From contig MU271148.1 of assembly GCA_021432605.1 (NCBI GenBank), positions 441,362-505,361 of the forward strand: DNA of 64,000 nt. Reading direction: 5' to 3'. A program made the translations under genes and the position numbers. The notes below the pieces were generated by a model. It was not told the origin of the DNA. It searched no databases and saw nothing but the letters and a program-made list of their open reading frames with translations. Each line of letters starts with the position of its first letter. Within the stretch, counting starts at the first letter, position 1. The stretch is from Coniochaeta sp. PMI_546 (lineage: Eukaryota; Ascomycota; Sordariomycetes; Coniochaetales; Coniochaetaceae). Positions 1 to 12,929 of the stretch are shown here, piece by piece.

Positions 1-159
1 ACCAACAGCTCGCACCGCGCTCGAACCTCAAGACTTCACCTATGCAACAGTAAAATCTCGCAAGAGAGTTCTCCTAACAGGTGCGATAACTGTTCGGCAT
101 AGATACACGGTTGTCAAGCCACTGCGCTACGACTTTTGCATTGCGTCAGCGAAAGCATC

Positions 160-1029
160 ATGTCAGAAATATCGCTTCTCGAGCGCCTTAACCGCGACGG
201 CTTCGTCGTCATACCTTCGGCCCTCACTCCCCAGGAGCTTTCTTCCCTCCGTGACGCAGCGAATTCAACTACCGCTCTCGCTCGGGAAGGCAAATGGCCC
301 TTCGTCCGTACCCTACCAAAACAGTTCCCACCATGGCCAACGCCGGCTACAGAAGGCATATGGGGCGTGCAAGGGATGATGCATCCCGACCTGCCAGCGC
401 ACGAGGCTTTTACGCGCTTCTACTTCTCCGACGCGGTGATCGGGCCTACGAAGGAGCTGCTCCAGTGCAGCGACGAGGAGCTGGTCATGGAGCTGTGCAA
501 CCTGCTTGTTAGACCTGACAAGGACTTCGAGCTGCGCTGGCACAGGGACGATATACCCCCCACGGCGTCGGCGGCGGAGGAGATGGAGCGGCTGGGCAAG
601 CCTGCTTTTTCGGCACAGTGGAACCTGGCGCTCTACGACGATGCGAGTCTCATTGTGGTTCCTGGTTCGCACAGGAGGGCTCGGACGGAGGCTGAGAGGA
701 ATGCGGATCCGTATGAAAAGGAGATTGCGGGTCAATTGGTCGTCGAGCTTAAGGCTGGCGACGTGGCGTTCTACAATAACAATATTCTTCATCGCGGAGT
801 GTACGATGCGAGCAAGGAAAGGATGACGCTGCATGGGAGTGTCGGACATGTCCAGGGAGCGAGCTTGCGTGCGAGGAATGTCTTGCAGCATGGGTGCAAG
901 GACTGGATCGATCGATGTGATTTTGGCTTTCTTGATGAGAAGACGAGACACCGGGCGGAACGGATGCGTGATAGGTTGGTAAGGATGGGACGAGAGCACA
1001 AGGATGTTGGGTATTCACTGGAAGGTTGA
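160..1029 (+). CDS. Phytanoyl-CoA dioxygenase (PhyH)-like Fe(II)/2-oxoglutarate oxygenase
   Basis: Single-exon frame of 289 residues. The first ATG in frame is at 160. Seen: a double-stranded beta-helix iron site, with the HxD pair in WHRDD (His128, Asp130) and the distal His211 in ILHRG, in the order and spacing of the PhyH family. Members hydroxylate small molecules using Fe(II), 2-oxoglutarate and oxygen; in fungi they act in lipid and secondary metabolism. No signal peptide or membrane segment is seen, so it is probably cytosolic or peroxisomal. The substrate cannot be read from sequence. It lies 1.5 kb upstream of, and in the same orientation as, the NRPS-like gene, so a tailoring role is possible but only inferred. 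Length is normal for the family and nothing looks broken. Confidence 0.88.
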   Translation: MSEISLLERLNRDGFVVIPSALTPQELSSLRDAANSTTALAREGKWPFVRTLPKQFPPWPTPATEGIWGVQGMMHPDLPAHEAFTRFYFSDAVIGPTKELLQCSDEELVMELCNLLVRPDKDFELRWHRDDIPPTASAAEEMERLGKPAFSAQWNLALYDDASLIVVPGSHRRARTEAERNADPYEKEIAGQLVVELKAGDVAFYNNNILHRGVYDASKERMTLHGSVGHVQGASLRARNVLQHGCKDWIDRCDFGFLDEKTRHRAERMRDRLVRMGREHKDVGYSLEG

Positions 1030-2517
1030 GTAGCTGTTCTGGCACCAGCTTCTCCATTCGAACTTTACCAGCCTCCATTACACACCTCTATCTGATTGCT
1101 CCTGTCGATATATTCGGGCTTCCATCGCATATTTGGCTAGGCTTCGGGTTCAACACTGCCACTACCACCTTCAATTCGTGGAGCATGTGCGAAGACCTGT
1201 GTTTTCTCTCAAGATCTATCGGCCTTCGATTGGCTGTAGTTTTCGGTCTTCGGCAAACCTTCTCTTGGGCAGACGAACCTTATCGTCTGTCAAGTGCTCG
1301 ATCTTGCACTGACTTCCATGTTTCGCCTTCTCAATGGTCCATACAATTGCAGATGTACCACTGGGGCATTTCTTTCCGAAAGAATGCGTATGGGCCTAAT
1401 GCATGCGCTGAAGACTGTTGATGGTACAGCGCCGTCAGTATTGGATGAATCTCGATATCTACTCTGTCACTCTGTGAGAGTTTTGAAGGTCGCTTGTCGG
1501 CTCTCAGCCCTTCGCCAGAGTCAGTCAGGCGACAATTGGCTCAAATCCCCCGATACAAGCAAACCAGCACTAAAGATGACGCTAATCCAGATCTGCATTA
1601 GTGTCATTCTTTTTCCGAGCATCGCCTGCACTCAGCCACTGCCGCCATTTTTGTCCACCAAATTGAAGATGTTTCCTACGCGCTTCGGTCTACCGAGACA
1701 TGTTCTTTTTTAGTTGCACCAGTTTTATCCCAAGTCAACCGAGATACGTTGATCCGGGACTCCAATGACTAGGACTTACATGGAGGAGGCAAAGTGTCTA
1801 AAGCTATCCCGTACCATTTTCGCCGTCCTTTGATGATCAGATCTCCAACGGACTGGTAGAGTCAGCCGTGAAGACTATCGGGCCATAAGCCACATGTTTG
1901 TCTTTCAGTATAGGCATCGGGTCTGCATCGTTGATGATGAATTTCTCCGCGCGGTTGCGCTTAGCACGACTGATCGACTCCCGAACCGTTGCTTGTGACG
2001 GCAGTTGGATCCAGGTACATCATGCAGCCGACCATCGTGGCACGATCAGCCCAAGGGTTTCACCTTGACGAGGGGCTGAGCTTGGCTTGGCCTCGACCAG
2101 CCATTGGCCCGCATCCTCTCCTCCCATGCAGTACGACAGCGTCGGGCTGCTCCTTCAGCCTGGCAATCATCGTGGTGGTCTCATTGAGCGGCACGGCCTA
2201 TGCAAAGTCATCACCGTCACGGTCAATGTTGGACCTGGCCACTCCCTCGCCACTGCTGTGCACCAACATGACGGTCAACATACTCCTGCGGGCTTGCATA
2301 CCCATGTCTGTGACCGTTCGTTATTTTCCCATCCTCTATCTGTTTCTTTCTTTTCGTAGACCTCTTCTCTCTCCCTTTCCTAGGCTGTTCCAAGTCGTCA
2401 AGTGTTTTCCTTCAAGCCCTGTGGCTAGTCTCTCTCCTTATGTGATACCCAAGTTATTGTCTTCTGTTGCACAAGCTGTATGATACCTATCTGTTTTGAT
2501 AACCCGTTCTTCGCAAC
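1030..2517. other. Intergenic, no gene recognised
   Basis: About 1.5 kb between the dioxygenase and the NRPS-like gene. The open frames here are short and match no family I know. I looked for the missing N-terminal part of an adenylation domain that might extend the next gene and saw none. A pyrimidine-rich stretch around 2330-2440 precedes the gene start at 2518, as is common in fungal promoters. Confidence 0.5.
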
Positions 2518-5500
2518 ATGACCGAGCCGTCTACCAACCCATCTATTACACCCGCCCCGGCATGTTGGGCACAACTGGACGAAGAACCCGTTGGAGGACG
2601 AATTGGAGCTGCAATCGCACCACTGAGATTGCAGAAAGCCTGTAGGGATGCCGAAATGGCTGTAAAGGCGAAGGGCACTCTTCACTGCCAGAGCCTGGCC
2701 GAGTTACAAACTTGCGACACGCCTTGCGCTCCGTCACCCGCTTATTTTGACTACTATGGACCTATAGCCATTGCCCCCCTCGAAATCCACAAAGCCATTG
2801 GGGCTTCCACTGAAGATAACGCCAAGAAATCTCGGCCTAGACATTGCAGCAGTTCCAGCACATCATCGAACAACCAAGCCATATCGGAGTTGGAGGAGGT
2901 CCTGAACAGACACAGCTTGGTGGCACAGGTCGCCGCGATGGAGCCTAAGGCCGGACTTTTGGAAGGGAAGTGCGTCGTTGTGTTGGCTCTGAATAGCATC
3001 AAGCCTACATGTAACACCGTCGATATCAACTTGGTATCATCCTCTCAAATGCTTATCGTAGGCGCGCAGATCGCCACACTGCGAGAGCTTGTGGCAGAGT
3101 CATTGGCCGGGGTGCCTTTGCCAGATGTTTGGGCTGTCCTCGACAAGATGCCTGTTATGGAATCTGGTGACGTCGACAGGAGGAGCTTACGGACCTGGGT
3201 CCAGAACATCAATGAGGATACCTACCGACAGGTCATGGACCTCGCCAGCCAGAATGTGCTCGAAGAACCCTCCACTGACATGGAGAGGTCCGTACAAAGA
3301 GCAGTAAGCAAAGTGTTGCAAGTTCCGCAGGATCATATTGGTATGAACTTCACATTCACACAGGCTGGAGGCGATGAGATGAAGGCGATGGAGTTGGTTG
3401 CCCGTTGTAAGCACGATTCGATCTTCATCACTGCTGATGAAGCCCTTCGGAATTCGACATTGGCGGACCTCGCACTCAAGGCATCTCAAAGAAGCGGTCT
3501 AGAACAGGATGAAGAGGATCCGGATTCTTTGGACTGTTTCGAACTTTCTCCTATACAGCGGCTCTATTTCCTCACTTCGATGGGCGGCGACGGAGGAAAG
3601 AGGACGACCAGTAAGGCTGGCTATCGATTCAACCAAAGCCACTTACTACGAATCATGAAGCCATGTATGGCCGATGATATCCAGGCTGCTATTGAGGCCG
3701 TCGTGGGTCACCACGCCATGCTCAGATGCCGATTTCTCAACCAAGCTGGCAAATGGTCACAGAGAATCCCGCCCGAGGTTTCCGGTTCCTATGCTTTTAA
3801 CCAGCACACAGTCAGCTCTGACGATGAGGTAAAGGCCATCATCGAGAAGTCACAAACCAGGATCGATATCCAGAAAGGGCCTGTATTCAGTGTCGATTAC
3901 TTGCAAACTCAGGGGGGCCAGCAGATGATATATATCATGGCTCATCACCTGGTGGTCGATTTGCAGTCCTGGCGCATCATCATCCACGACCTGGACGAGC
4001 TTTTAGACAGTGGTAGCTTGCTATCACAGCGCTCAATGCCCTATCGCAGATGGATTGAGCTTCGCAAGATCTCAGCACAGGGATTGGGAACAGGAGCTCC
4101 TCTGCTACCCACCTCTCTTTTCAACCAATCTTACTGGGGTTTGGAGGATGTCCATAATTCGTACGAAGATGCAGTTGAGACAGGTTTCTCCATCAGTTTC
4201 GAGCTCACAGCAATTCTCCAGGATACCTGTAACCTTGTCTTTCAGACCGACACGGCCGATATCTTCCTCGCCTGTCTGATGCTGTCGTTTGCCCACACAT
4301 TCACCGAACGTACTGTGCCAGTCATATGGATCCAAGAGCAGGGGAGGTCTAATTTGACTCCGAACATGGACTTTTCCGAGACCGTAGGATGGTTCACATC
4401 CTTGAGCCCTTTGATCAACAAAGTCAACAGCCAGGACAATGTCGTGGAAGTGTTGCGCAGGCTCAAAGACAACCGCCGGATCTCTTCACTGCCGGGCTTC
4501 CTCCAGTTCGCGTCACAACTGTACGATTTGAGAAGCGAGCGAGACTGTTCCTTGGACGATCACTTCGAAATTGTCTTCAGTTACATTGGATGTTTGGACA
4601 ACCTTCAACGGAACAATGGCATACTTGAGCAAGTAACCATCCCCGGCCGAACGTTTATATCACCCACCTCCGATGTTGGTCCAACGGTGGGCAGGATCTC
4701 AGCGTTCGAGGTGACTGCCATGATCGAAGAAGGCATAGCGAAGGTCAACTTCGTCTATAACCGATTTTCAAAACAGCAGGAGCGGATTTCGTCTTGGATA
4801 TCGAACTGTGAGCACCTCCTCCTCGAGTCTATATCAACATTACGATATCATGCACAGGAGCTCACGCTGTCGGACGTCCCCTATCTGGACATCACCTACA
4901 ACGGTCTCAATAAGCTGAACAAAAGTTGCGTCGACACATTGAAGCTCTCTTCTGTCCGCGATATTGAGGCTGTGTATCCAGTCACGGCGAATCAACAGCG
5001 CATACTCGCATGGCAAGCTCGCAGACCGGAGTTCAACATCATACGTTATATTGTCGAATTCGTCACGCCAACCGGAGAACCGATCGACAGTTCTAGGCTC
5101 TGTCTGGCCTGGCAACTTGTGACAGCTAGGCACACAGCTCTAAGAACGGTTTTCAAGGAAAGCGTCACCGAAACTGGCTTGTACGATCAGATAGTGCTGC
5201 GAAGAGCGACCCCGGAAATGCTTTTCATTGACAGCGTGCCACCGGATGACCCGATCGACGAACTCACCAGTCTGCCGAGCATGAATGTGGCGGACGCCAA
5301 GCCAGCTCATCGGTTGACAGTTTGCAAGACGCCTGTCAAGACACTCCTGAGCCTGGAAGTTAGTGCTGCGATCTGTGATGTAAGTTGTTTCCCCCGCTTA
5401 CATTGGAACAAGATGATCTAAAACTTTGCACAGCCTGCGAGTGTTGATATTCTCCTGCGCGATCTTTGGCATGCATACTCGATACAAAGGCCAATTCCTG

Positions 5501-8500
5501 TTGCTGTCGGATTCTCGTATTCCGAGTACATTGAGATGCTCAAGACGACGCGGCAAAGCAGGAGTCTCAAGTATTGGACTGATCTCCTTGCAACTACGCG
5601 GCCTTGCTTGTTTCCCAGGCTCACCTCCAGGACTTCTGACGGGCAGCAGTCACATGTTCATGTCGAACTGGATGTCACGTCGAAAGAACTCGCAACCTTC
5701 GCAAGAAGTCAACAGGTCTCTAATGAAGCCATCGTTCGACTTGCCTGGGCGGTAGTCTTAAGATCGTTTGTGGGAGACAATGACACTTGCTTCGGATGTT
5801 GCACATCCGGGAGGGAACGATTTGTCAACGGTTTAGATGAGGCGGTGGGATCATTTGCCAACATTGTCCCTGTTGCTGTCCGCCTCCTCCCATTTGACAC
5901 AGTTGCTTCGAGTGTCCGAGTCGTTGAAAAGCAGCTGAAGAGCAGCTTGCTCAATCAGTTTGTCTCAATACCCGAAATAGAGCACGCATTAGCTATGCGG
6001 GGCGGGACTCACCTCTTTAACACGTGCTTGTCATACGCAGAGGACCATCCAAGTCAAAAGTGCGACTTCAGCACACCTGGTGGCCTAGAGCTCAAGCCAG
6101 TGTCTCAGCAACACTGCACATCCTACGACATCTCACTCCACGTCCGGCATCTTAAAGGGAGGCTTGTCCTGGACGCTTCCTCTCGTACCCTCTCACCAGA
6201 ACAGACATTCAGTGTTGCAAATACATTAAGGACGGCAATACAGGCCATCATATCCTCGGTCGACAGTTCCATACAAAACATCACGCTCTTCAGTGACAGA
6301 GACTATGCCCAGATCGTCTCTTGGGGCGATGACCGGACAGATGACCTGCAGTGGAGAGAAGGGAGGGTGGTTCATGACCTTGTCACTAAACATGCCTTTC
6401 AAAATCCCGGCAGCCAAGCAGTGTGTGCATGGGATGGCAATCTTACCTATCAGCAGATGATGGATGTCGCAACCACACTGGCACACTATCTTCTTGACAA
6501 TGGCGTAGGCCCTCGTGCTGTTGTTCCCCTTATCCTTGAGAAGAATCGGTGGGCACCCGTGGCAATGCTCGCAGTTCTGAAGTAGGTATTTCTTGCAGGA
6601 TTACTCTCTTCCTATTGTTACTAATGACACTTGCACAGGACGGGTGCTGCCTTCGTGCTCATTGACGCGGAGGAGCTTGATTTCGTACAGTCAATATTCG
6701 ACAGGCTGGACACCACAATGCTGGCAATCACTGCTGGAAAGGCAGCAGCTTTTATTGGGACCCTCTTCGACAAGGTTATTGTCCTCAATGACACCCTCTT
6801 CTTGCAGATGCCGCAGTATAACGAGTCTCTTCCTTCAATCGCCACACCCGATGATATCGCATGCATATTGTACACTCCTTCATTTAAGAAAGACGCAAGA
6901 GCAATTGCCTTCAGTCACAACGCCCTCTCGATCGCCTTCTTAGAGCAAGGCCCGGCAACACGGATCACGGCCAAGAGCAGAGTCATGCAAGTATCTTCTT
7001 TACATTCGGATGTTGCTCTATCCGAGATATTTACTACCCTGGCTCATGGTGGGTGTGTCTGCATCCCCTCCTCGACCCAGAGACTACAGAACTACACTGC
7101 CGATGTCCGGCACATGGGAGTCAACTGGTCCTATATGTCACCTGTTCTCTCTCGGAGACTTGATCCAACCCTCCTACCGACGCTCAAGGTTGTCTGCTTC
7201 CGAACCCGCAGCCTCGACGAGGACACATGCAGTGCCTGGACCGGCAAGGCGGATGTGGTTATGGCCTATGGTGCTCCAGATGTCTGCCCTCTGGGTATCT
7301 CGTTCTTTCACGTGGTTGGCCCCCATGATTTAAAGAGTATCGCTCGCCCAACTGTTGGCAACTTCTGGATTGTCAATCCGGAAGACCGCCGAAAGTTGGT
7401 GCCGGTTGGAGCGGTCGGCGAGCTAGTCATCGAAGGGCCGACCCTCGGGAGCCGTTACTCCTACGAGGATATGGAATTTGATCCATGCGAAGAACTCGAC
7501 GTGCATGCTGGTTCCAAGACGACGTACTTCAGAACCGGAGACCGAGTACGTCACCTTGAAGATGGGATATTACAGCGTGTTTCCAATAAGGAAGACCATC
7601 GTCACATAAATGGCCACACCGTCAATTATACGGAAATCGAGATGCTCATCCGTCGATGTCTGGGCTACGGCGTCGACGTTGTGGTTGAGGCTATTGCATT
7701 CCAAGGTGCTAAGGATATCCCAGTCCTCGCAGTCTTTGTCGCACTCGGAGAGAAGTTCTTGAGTGACGGGGAAGGTCTTGTTAGCACTGGTCCAGCGATC
7801 AAAGAAACCGCCTACATGGTTAAGCAGCTGATCAACAGCGGATTGAAGAACGTGCTCACACCTTGCCTCATCCCGTCCTTCATCATACCGGTTACGCATC
7901 TACCGATAGCCCCGTCCTTGGAGGTAGACCGACGGTGTCTGAAAATGCTCATACATGGTCTGTCCATGGAGCAGCTTGAAGGCTTGGCGACAGAACCACA
8001 TCCGGTGCATGTCGGGCCACTTGGTCTCAAGCCCTTGCCACTCACACACACGGAAGAGAGCGTCCGGAGCGTTTTAGCAAGGGTCTTGAATGTCAATCCT
8101 GAGGTGATTGAGTCCTCCAGTCGGTTTTTTGATCTGGGAGGAGACGAGATACTCGCAGGGAAGCTCGTCGTTTCTTGTCGTCATGAAGGCTTGACTATAT
8201 CGCTCGCGGACATCCTGCAGAACGCTACGCTCTCGGAGCTTTGCCGATCCATGACTACAGCAGATGAGTCGACACTGCCGGAACCTTACTCCCCTGTTGC
8301 TCCCGCACAATCACCTCCCCAACAGCCGATATCAGCCACGGAAGCATTCACTGATAAGGTCCTTGCACCAAAACTGGGGGTGGAGCGGAAAGTCATCAAA
8401 GACGTGGCCGATACATCTGCCATGCAGACGAGATACATCGAATCTGGCATGCTCCGTGGTCGCGCAAACATTGACTACTTTACGTTCGCCTTCTCCGATG

Positions 8501-10800
8501 ATGTAGATGAGACCAAGCTCGAGGAGGCATGCCAGATGCTCCTGATCTTACATCCCATACTGCGCACGGTATTTACACCCCATAACCGCCGTGTCTATCA
8601 AGTTGTTTTGAAATCTTTCTCGGTGGACTTCGAGCGACACTCATGTCCACATTGGAAACTGGCAAGCATGACCAAGAAAGTCATTAGCAAAGACAAGATG
8701 ACGCCCATTGCCTTCAATCGGCCCTTGACCAAGTTCATGTTCCTGGATGGTGGCAAACAGTCAACACTCATACTGAGGCTCAGCAAGGCTCAATATGATG
8801 ATCTCTCGATCGCTATATTTGTCAGAGACCTCAAGCGTCTGTACGACAATACCAACAACCCACCACGCCGACCTTCATATTGCGATTTTATTAAGAGTGC
8901 AAAGCATATCAACTCCGATGACGCTCGACAATACTGGCAGACTTTGCTGGAGGGTGCAACAATGACGCAGGTTGTTGAGCATGTCAGACCTTTTCGTCTT
9001 GCTGCACATGTCAAGAGTTTGCGCCAGAAAATGCTCATCGGACCGCTGCCCACCTTGGGTATTGCCTTTGACACAGTGTTGAAGTCAGCCTGGGCAATGG
9101 TTCTTGCCAGCCTCTCTGCCTCCTCTGATGTTGTCTTTGGGGAGATAGTAGACGGTCGGCACCTCAAACTCCAAAACGGACTGTCCGTTTTGAGTGTCAT
9201 GGGGCCGGTAATTAACACGATTCCTGTGAGGATTCAATTCCCTGACACGCTGCTATCACCGCTTGAGCTTCTCCAGTACGTCCACGGACAACGGAGTGCT
9301 GGTATTCCATTCGAGAACATGGGTTTCCTCGAGATTGTCGAGAGATGCACGACTTGGCCCTACTGGACACGCTTCAGCAGCGTAATTCGACACCAGAATG
9401 ACGAGGCGGCGATCATCCCAGGCGCGCCAAAGACTTTTCAGCTTGGCTCGACACCTTGTATCTTTGATGTGCTTGAGTCTAACGCCCAGGACCTCCATGA
9501 CTTCTCTGTCCACTCAATCACTCGTGGGAAGGGCGAGATCGAGATTGGACTAACCTTCAGCACCGACCGCATCCCGGAAGATCTCGCTGAGCATGCCTTC
9601 CGCCTCTTATGTGACAATGTAAACATGTTCACCAACGGGAATATCATGCTATCTATTATTCCGAGCGCAAATCAGTACCGAGCTATGCAGAAGCGTATTC
9701 CGTTACCGCCGAAACTCGCCCCTTCAGGCGAACCAAGGATAACTTCGGCGCCTATGTCTGAAGAAGAGGAGCATAGATTCCCTTCTTTCATCCCACCCGA
9801 TCAGGCCAGAGCGATACAAACCGTCATCTCCACAGCCTGGACTACAACTTTGAATCCACGGACGTTGGGAGTCCCCGACGAATACCTGCACAGGGCGGCC
9901 TTCTATGACCTCTGGGGAAGCCTCATTCCCGCGGCCCAACTAGCCTCACAACTAAACCGCGCCCTGCCCAAGTTGGGGTTAGCCGGTCTGGACGCCTCTA
10001 ACCCAATAGTGTCTATGGAGGAGATCATCGACCACCCGACGATGCTGGAGCAATTCGAGCTCGTCGCGGCCAAAATGGCCGCAGGCCAGGCAAAACCCCT
10101 GTTACAGAAGAACCGTGGCTATTCTTCGGTAGAGAGGGGCACCGAAAGCCACCCTCGCAGGCGGCCATCGGTTTCGGTCTCCTCACCCGCCGCGACGGTA
10201 ACAAAGAGTCTGCGTCGCCTGGCTAGCACCGTAAAACGGTCGTCTGCACAGTCAACTCCAGCCCCTATAGCTGCTGCAAACTCTACCGTGCCGACTAAAC
10301 CGGCTTCTCCGCCCGGTCTCCGAGCCGCTGAGATCTCGCCGCTCACGCCGGCGCCGCAGCTACCTCATCTGCCGACGTTCTCGCCCGTTATTCCAGATGT
10401 CTTGATCGGCCCTTCACCTGTCGGATTTGGTGTCGTGCCTTTTCAGCTGGTTGGGGAAACTCCCAACACCAGCTCAGTAGAGAGCATGACAACTGGCAGC
10501 ACCACAAGCAGCAGATACAGCAACGATGGCGATGAAGACGAGCGCGCAGATGTGCTTTGTCCGTTGAGGAGCGAGGTCGCAGGGAGGGTTAGGCTGCATA
10601 CCCAAGGGTTGAAGGGCTCGGAAGGAGTAGAGGATATGGTTAGTCCGCTTAGTGCTGCTAGTGGGAGAAGTGTCAGGTTTTGGGAGAAGAGCAGCGGGTT
10701 GGCGGTGGAAGATGCTGGGGCTGGGAAGAGGCGGGGGTCTGCTGGGGTCGGGGGTTTGGGGAGGATGGACCTCTCGCGTGGTGGTGGGCGTGGGTTGTAG
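2518..10800 (+). CDS. NRPS-like multidomain protein with degenerate active sites
   Basis: Three exons: 2518-5379, 5434-6581 and 6639-10800, giving 2723 residues. The second intron has a clear ctaatgac branch site. Domains in order: a C-terminal remnant of an A domain (about 110-250), carrier T1 (about 255-320), epimerase-like E (about 335-790), C (about 815-1240), A (about 1265-1770), T2 (about 1790-1860), terminal C (about 1920-2370), T3 (about 2390-2460), and a Ser/Pro-rich tail to the end. Seen: the carrier serine is replaced in T1 (GGDE, Glu287) and T2 (LGGDE, Glu1840); T3 reads DLWGSLI with Leu2432 at the aligned site. The C motif reads SAAICD and the terminal C reads SKAQYDD, each without the catalytic His. 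The A3 core (1412-1428) lacks the usual SGxTGxPKG. Only the E domain keeps HHxxxD (476-481). Inferred: not a normal peptide synthetase. The open frame suggests a retained non-catalytic role or recent loss. Product unknown. Confidence 0.85.
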
Positions 10801-10987
10801 ATTACCGACTCTTGTCATATTGCTTGGTATACAGAGTTGTCTAACTCTGCCATGTAGTGTACCTTGCGCTGTCAAAGGTTTGTCCCTTGGGAGCAACGAT
10901 CCTACGAAGACTGTGAAAATGAAGTATATTAAGGTTATTATTCTCTCAGAAGTCCGCCATTCTCTCACCAGTTGACCGGTCACCTAT

Positions 10988-12610
10988 TTATTCTCCGTTT
11001 GCCAAGCGTTTCCGAGCAATTATCTCCTCTCTTAAGCGTCTATACGCCTGTGTCCGAGGATGGTTAGGTCCCAGAACTCGAGTTCCTGGGTCGATGCAAC
11101 TATCTATCTGCGCTAAAGCCTCAGCAAGCCGATCACATTCCAAAAGAGTTCTTGCAAGACTGTATGATACTCTCAGAGCGTCAGGATGCTCCGGGCCTCG
11201 TGATTTGACCTCTTCTCGCCAGCACGACTCGAAAGTATCTTTCGCTTCAGTAAGGCGGAAAGTCTGGAACAGTATGCAACCAAGCCAGTAGTCAATATCC
11301 AGGACTACGTCGCGGGATTCAAGAGTAGAAGGGATATTCAAAAAGCTTGACTGCCCTAGCTCGATTTTCAGCCTCGAGTGATTTGCCCAGCGCGAGCAAA
11401 GCTGGAAGAAGCCATGTTTGAAAAGAAAGAGTGACTGGGTCTGCTTCCCCAAGAACTTGGAAAGCAATTTCTCCATAAGGTCGCAGAACGTCGATGGCCG
11501 TCAGGGGAAGGTCTAGGGAAAGATATGTGATGCCTGAAAACAGTTGGAGTTCCAAGTAGTGACGAGATCTTGGCCCGACTGACTCCCCGAGATTCGAGGC
11601 AGCTCGTTGTAGAACCTTTAAGGCATCATGATAATAGCCTTGAAGATAGAAAATTGCCCCAAGCTCAAAGCGACATAACCCCGTGTCGATATGCAGGTCT
11701 CCATACAGCGACCGACAAGCGGCAAGTCGCTTGCGGGCAATCGTTTCCGCAGAGGCGTAACGAGCCCGGATTGTGAGAACTAGACAAAGCTCTTTGAGAG
11801 TTGATAGAGTAGCTTCACTGCCTTCTCCGTAGCGGGCTTCGAGACCCAGAAGTTGGCGTTGAAGGAGGACATCAGTGGCTTGTCCAACTAATGCGGGGAG
11901 TGGCTGATGAGCTAGACGTGGACTCTGGCGTTCAAATGGACGTGGGTCGGAGAGGGTAATGATGCTTGACAAGGCAGGAGAAGTATTGACGTCATGAGAA
12001 TGAAAAGATCGCCCGCTCGTTGCTAGTGCCTGGCCAGGAAGTGATGGAGTCGGCGTACGCTCCATGGTTGACTGTGCTGCAGGTGTCCAACACGCAAGGA
12101 CGCCGTCGGCAGGTGTTTCTGCAAGACCAATCAGCAGATTGCTAGAGCGCCCGCTTAGGAAAACTGACCTGCACCGGACGAAGGAGAATAGAGGGCATCA
12201 GTAGGAATATTTTCCCGCTTCATGAACCTGTTAATCTTCTCTTCTGGGACAACTTCGTCCCCTACCGTGAAGGTAAGATTGCGTTTGTCGACTTCTGTGA
12301 GTTTTCTGCTCTGTAGTTTGCGGACAATGGCCTTCATCTCGGGTCTGCGGATATTTTTGGTGACATTCCACTTTTTTAGGACTGACTTATACTGTCGTTC
12401 CCTATTGCGTGTTACTTATACTCGCGGCATGTTGTCAGCATGAGATATCACTTACGTCGCCTGAAACCCAAACTCCGTGAATATCATTGATCTCACTTCG
12501 CCCAGAGGCTTTTCTTTCAGGAGCTCGACAACACGATTCTTGACGGGAGCCCAGTCCTCGTTGCGCAAGGTCCTTGCCTTGGGTTTTCTCATCGGACGAG
12601 ATGGAGCCAT
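10988..12610 (-). CDS. Clr5-domain protein with TPR-type repeats, frame disrupted
   Basis: Model on the minus strand: exon 12610-12456, intron 12455-12402, exon 12401-12169, intron 12168-12119, exon 12118-10988. Joining the first two exons gives a Clr5 domain (W-A-P-V-K, then EVRSMIFTEFGFQAT, then YKSVLKKWNVTKN), a fungal N-terminal domain often fused to repeats. The third exon encodes helical repeats with the RxLGxxHPxT and AExxxRxxL patterns of fungal TPR proteins. The frame breaks at the five-A run 11340-11344: the summed exons hold one base in excess, and homology passes from one frame to the next there. This is either a real frameshift or a homopolymer sequencing error. The start is uncertain; ATG 12610 lies just before the Clr5 domain, and the frame stays open to 12931. 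Function unknown; a nuclear or regulatory role is only inferred. Confidence 0.68.
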
Positions 12611-12929
12611 GAACTCGGCGGATGGCTGTTCTGTCGGAGGAGAGTTGATCGGGCCAACAGAGGCGATCGGTTCGAGTACATCATCCTGGGAGGGATGGTC
12701 ATTGCCCACATCTGACTCGAAATCAAATCTGGGTGTGCTAAGTCGTTCTTCGATGGTAGAAACATCTAGGTAGGAACTGCACGTGAGTAGGGGTACTCGC
12801 AGATAGCACCGGAAAAGCACGTTATCCGAATATAGTACCATTTCTATAGTAGACCAAGTAACTACGTATGTCGAGCACAAATGACTTATCAGCGAGAGGA
12901 TAAGGTTTGGGACTAGCTCTTTTAAGCTC

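Noticed and set aside
2518-10800. Assignment of the NRPS-like protein to a named peptide product
   Set aside because: The A domain is too altered to read a specificity code, and module order alone does not identify a product.
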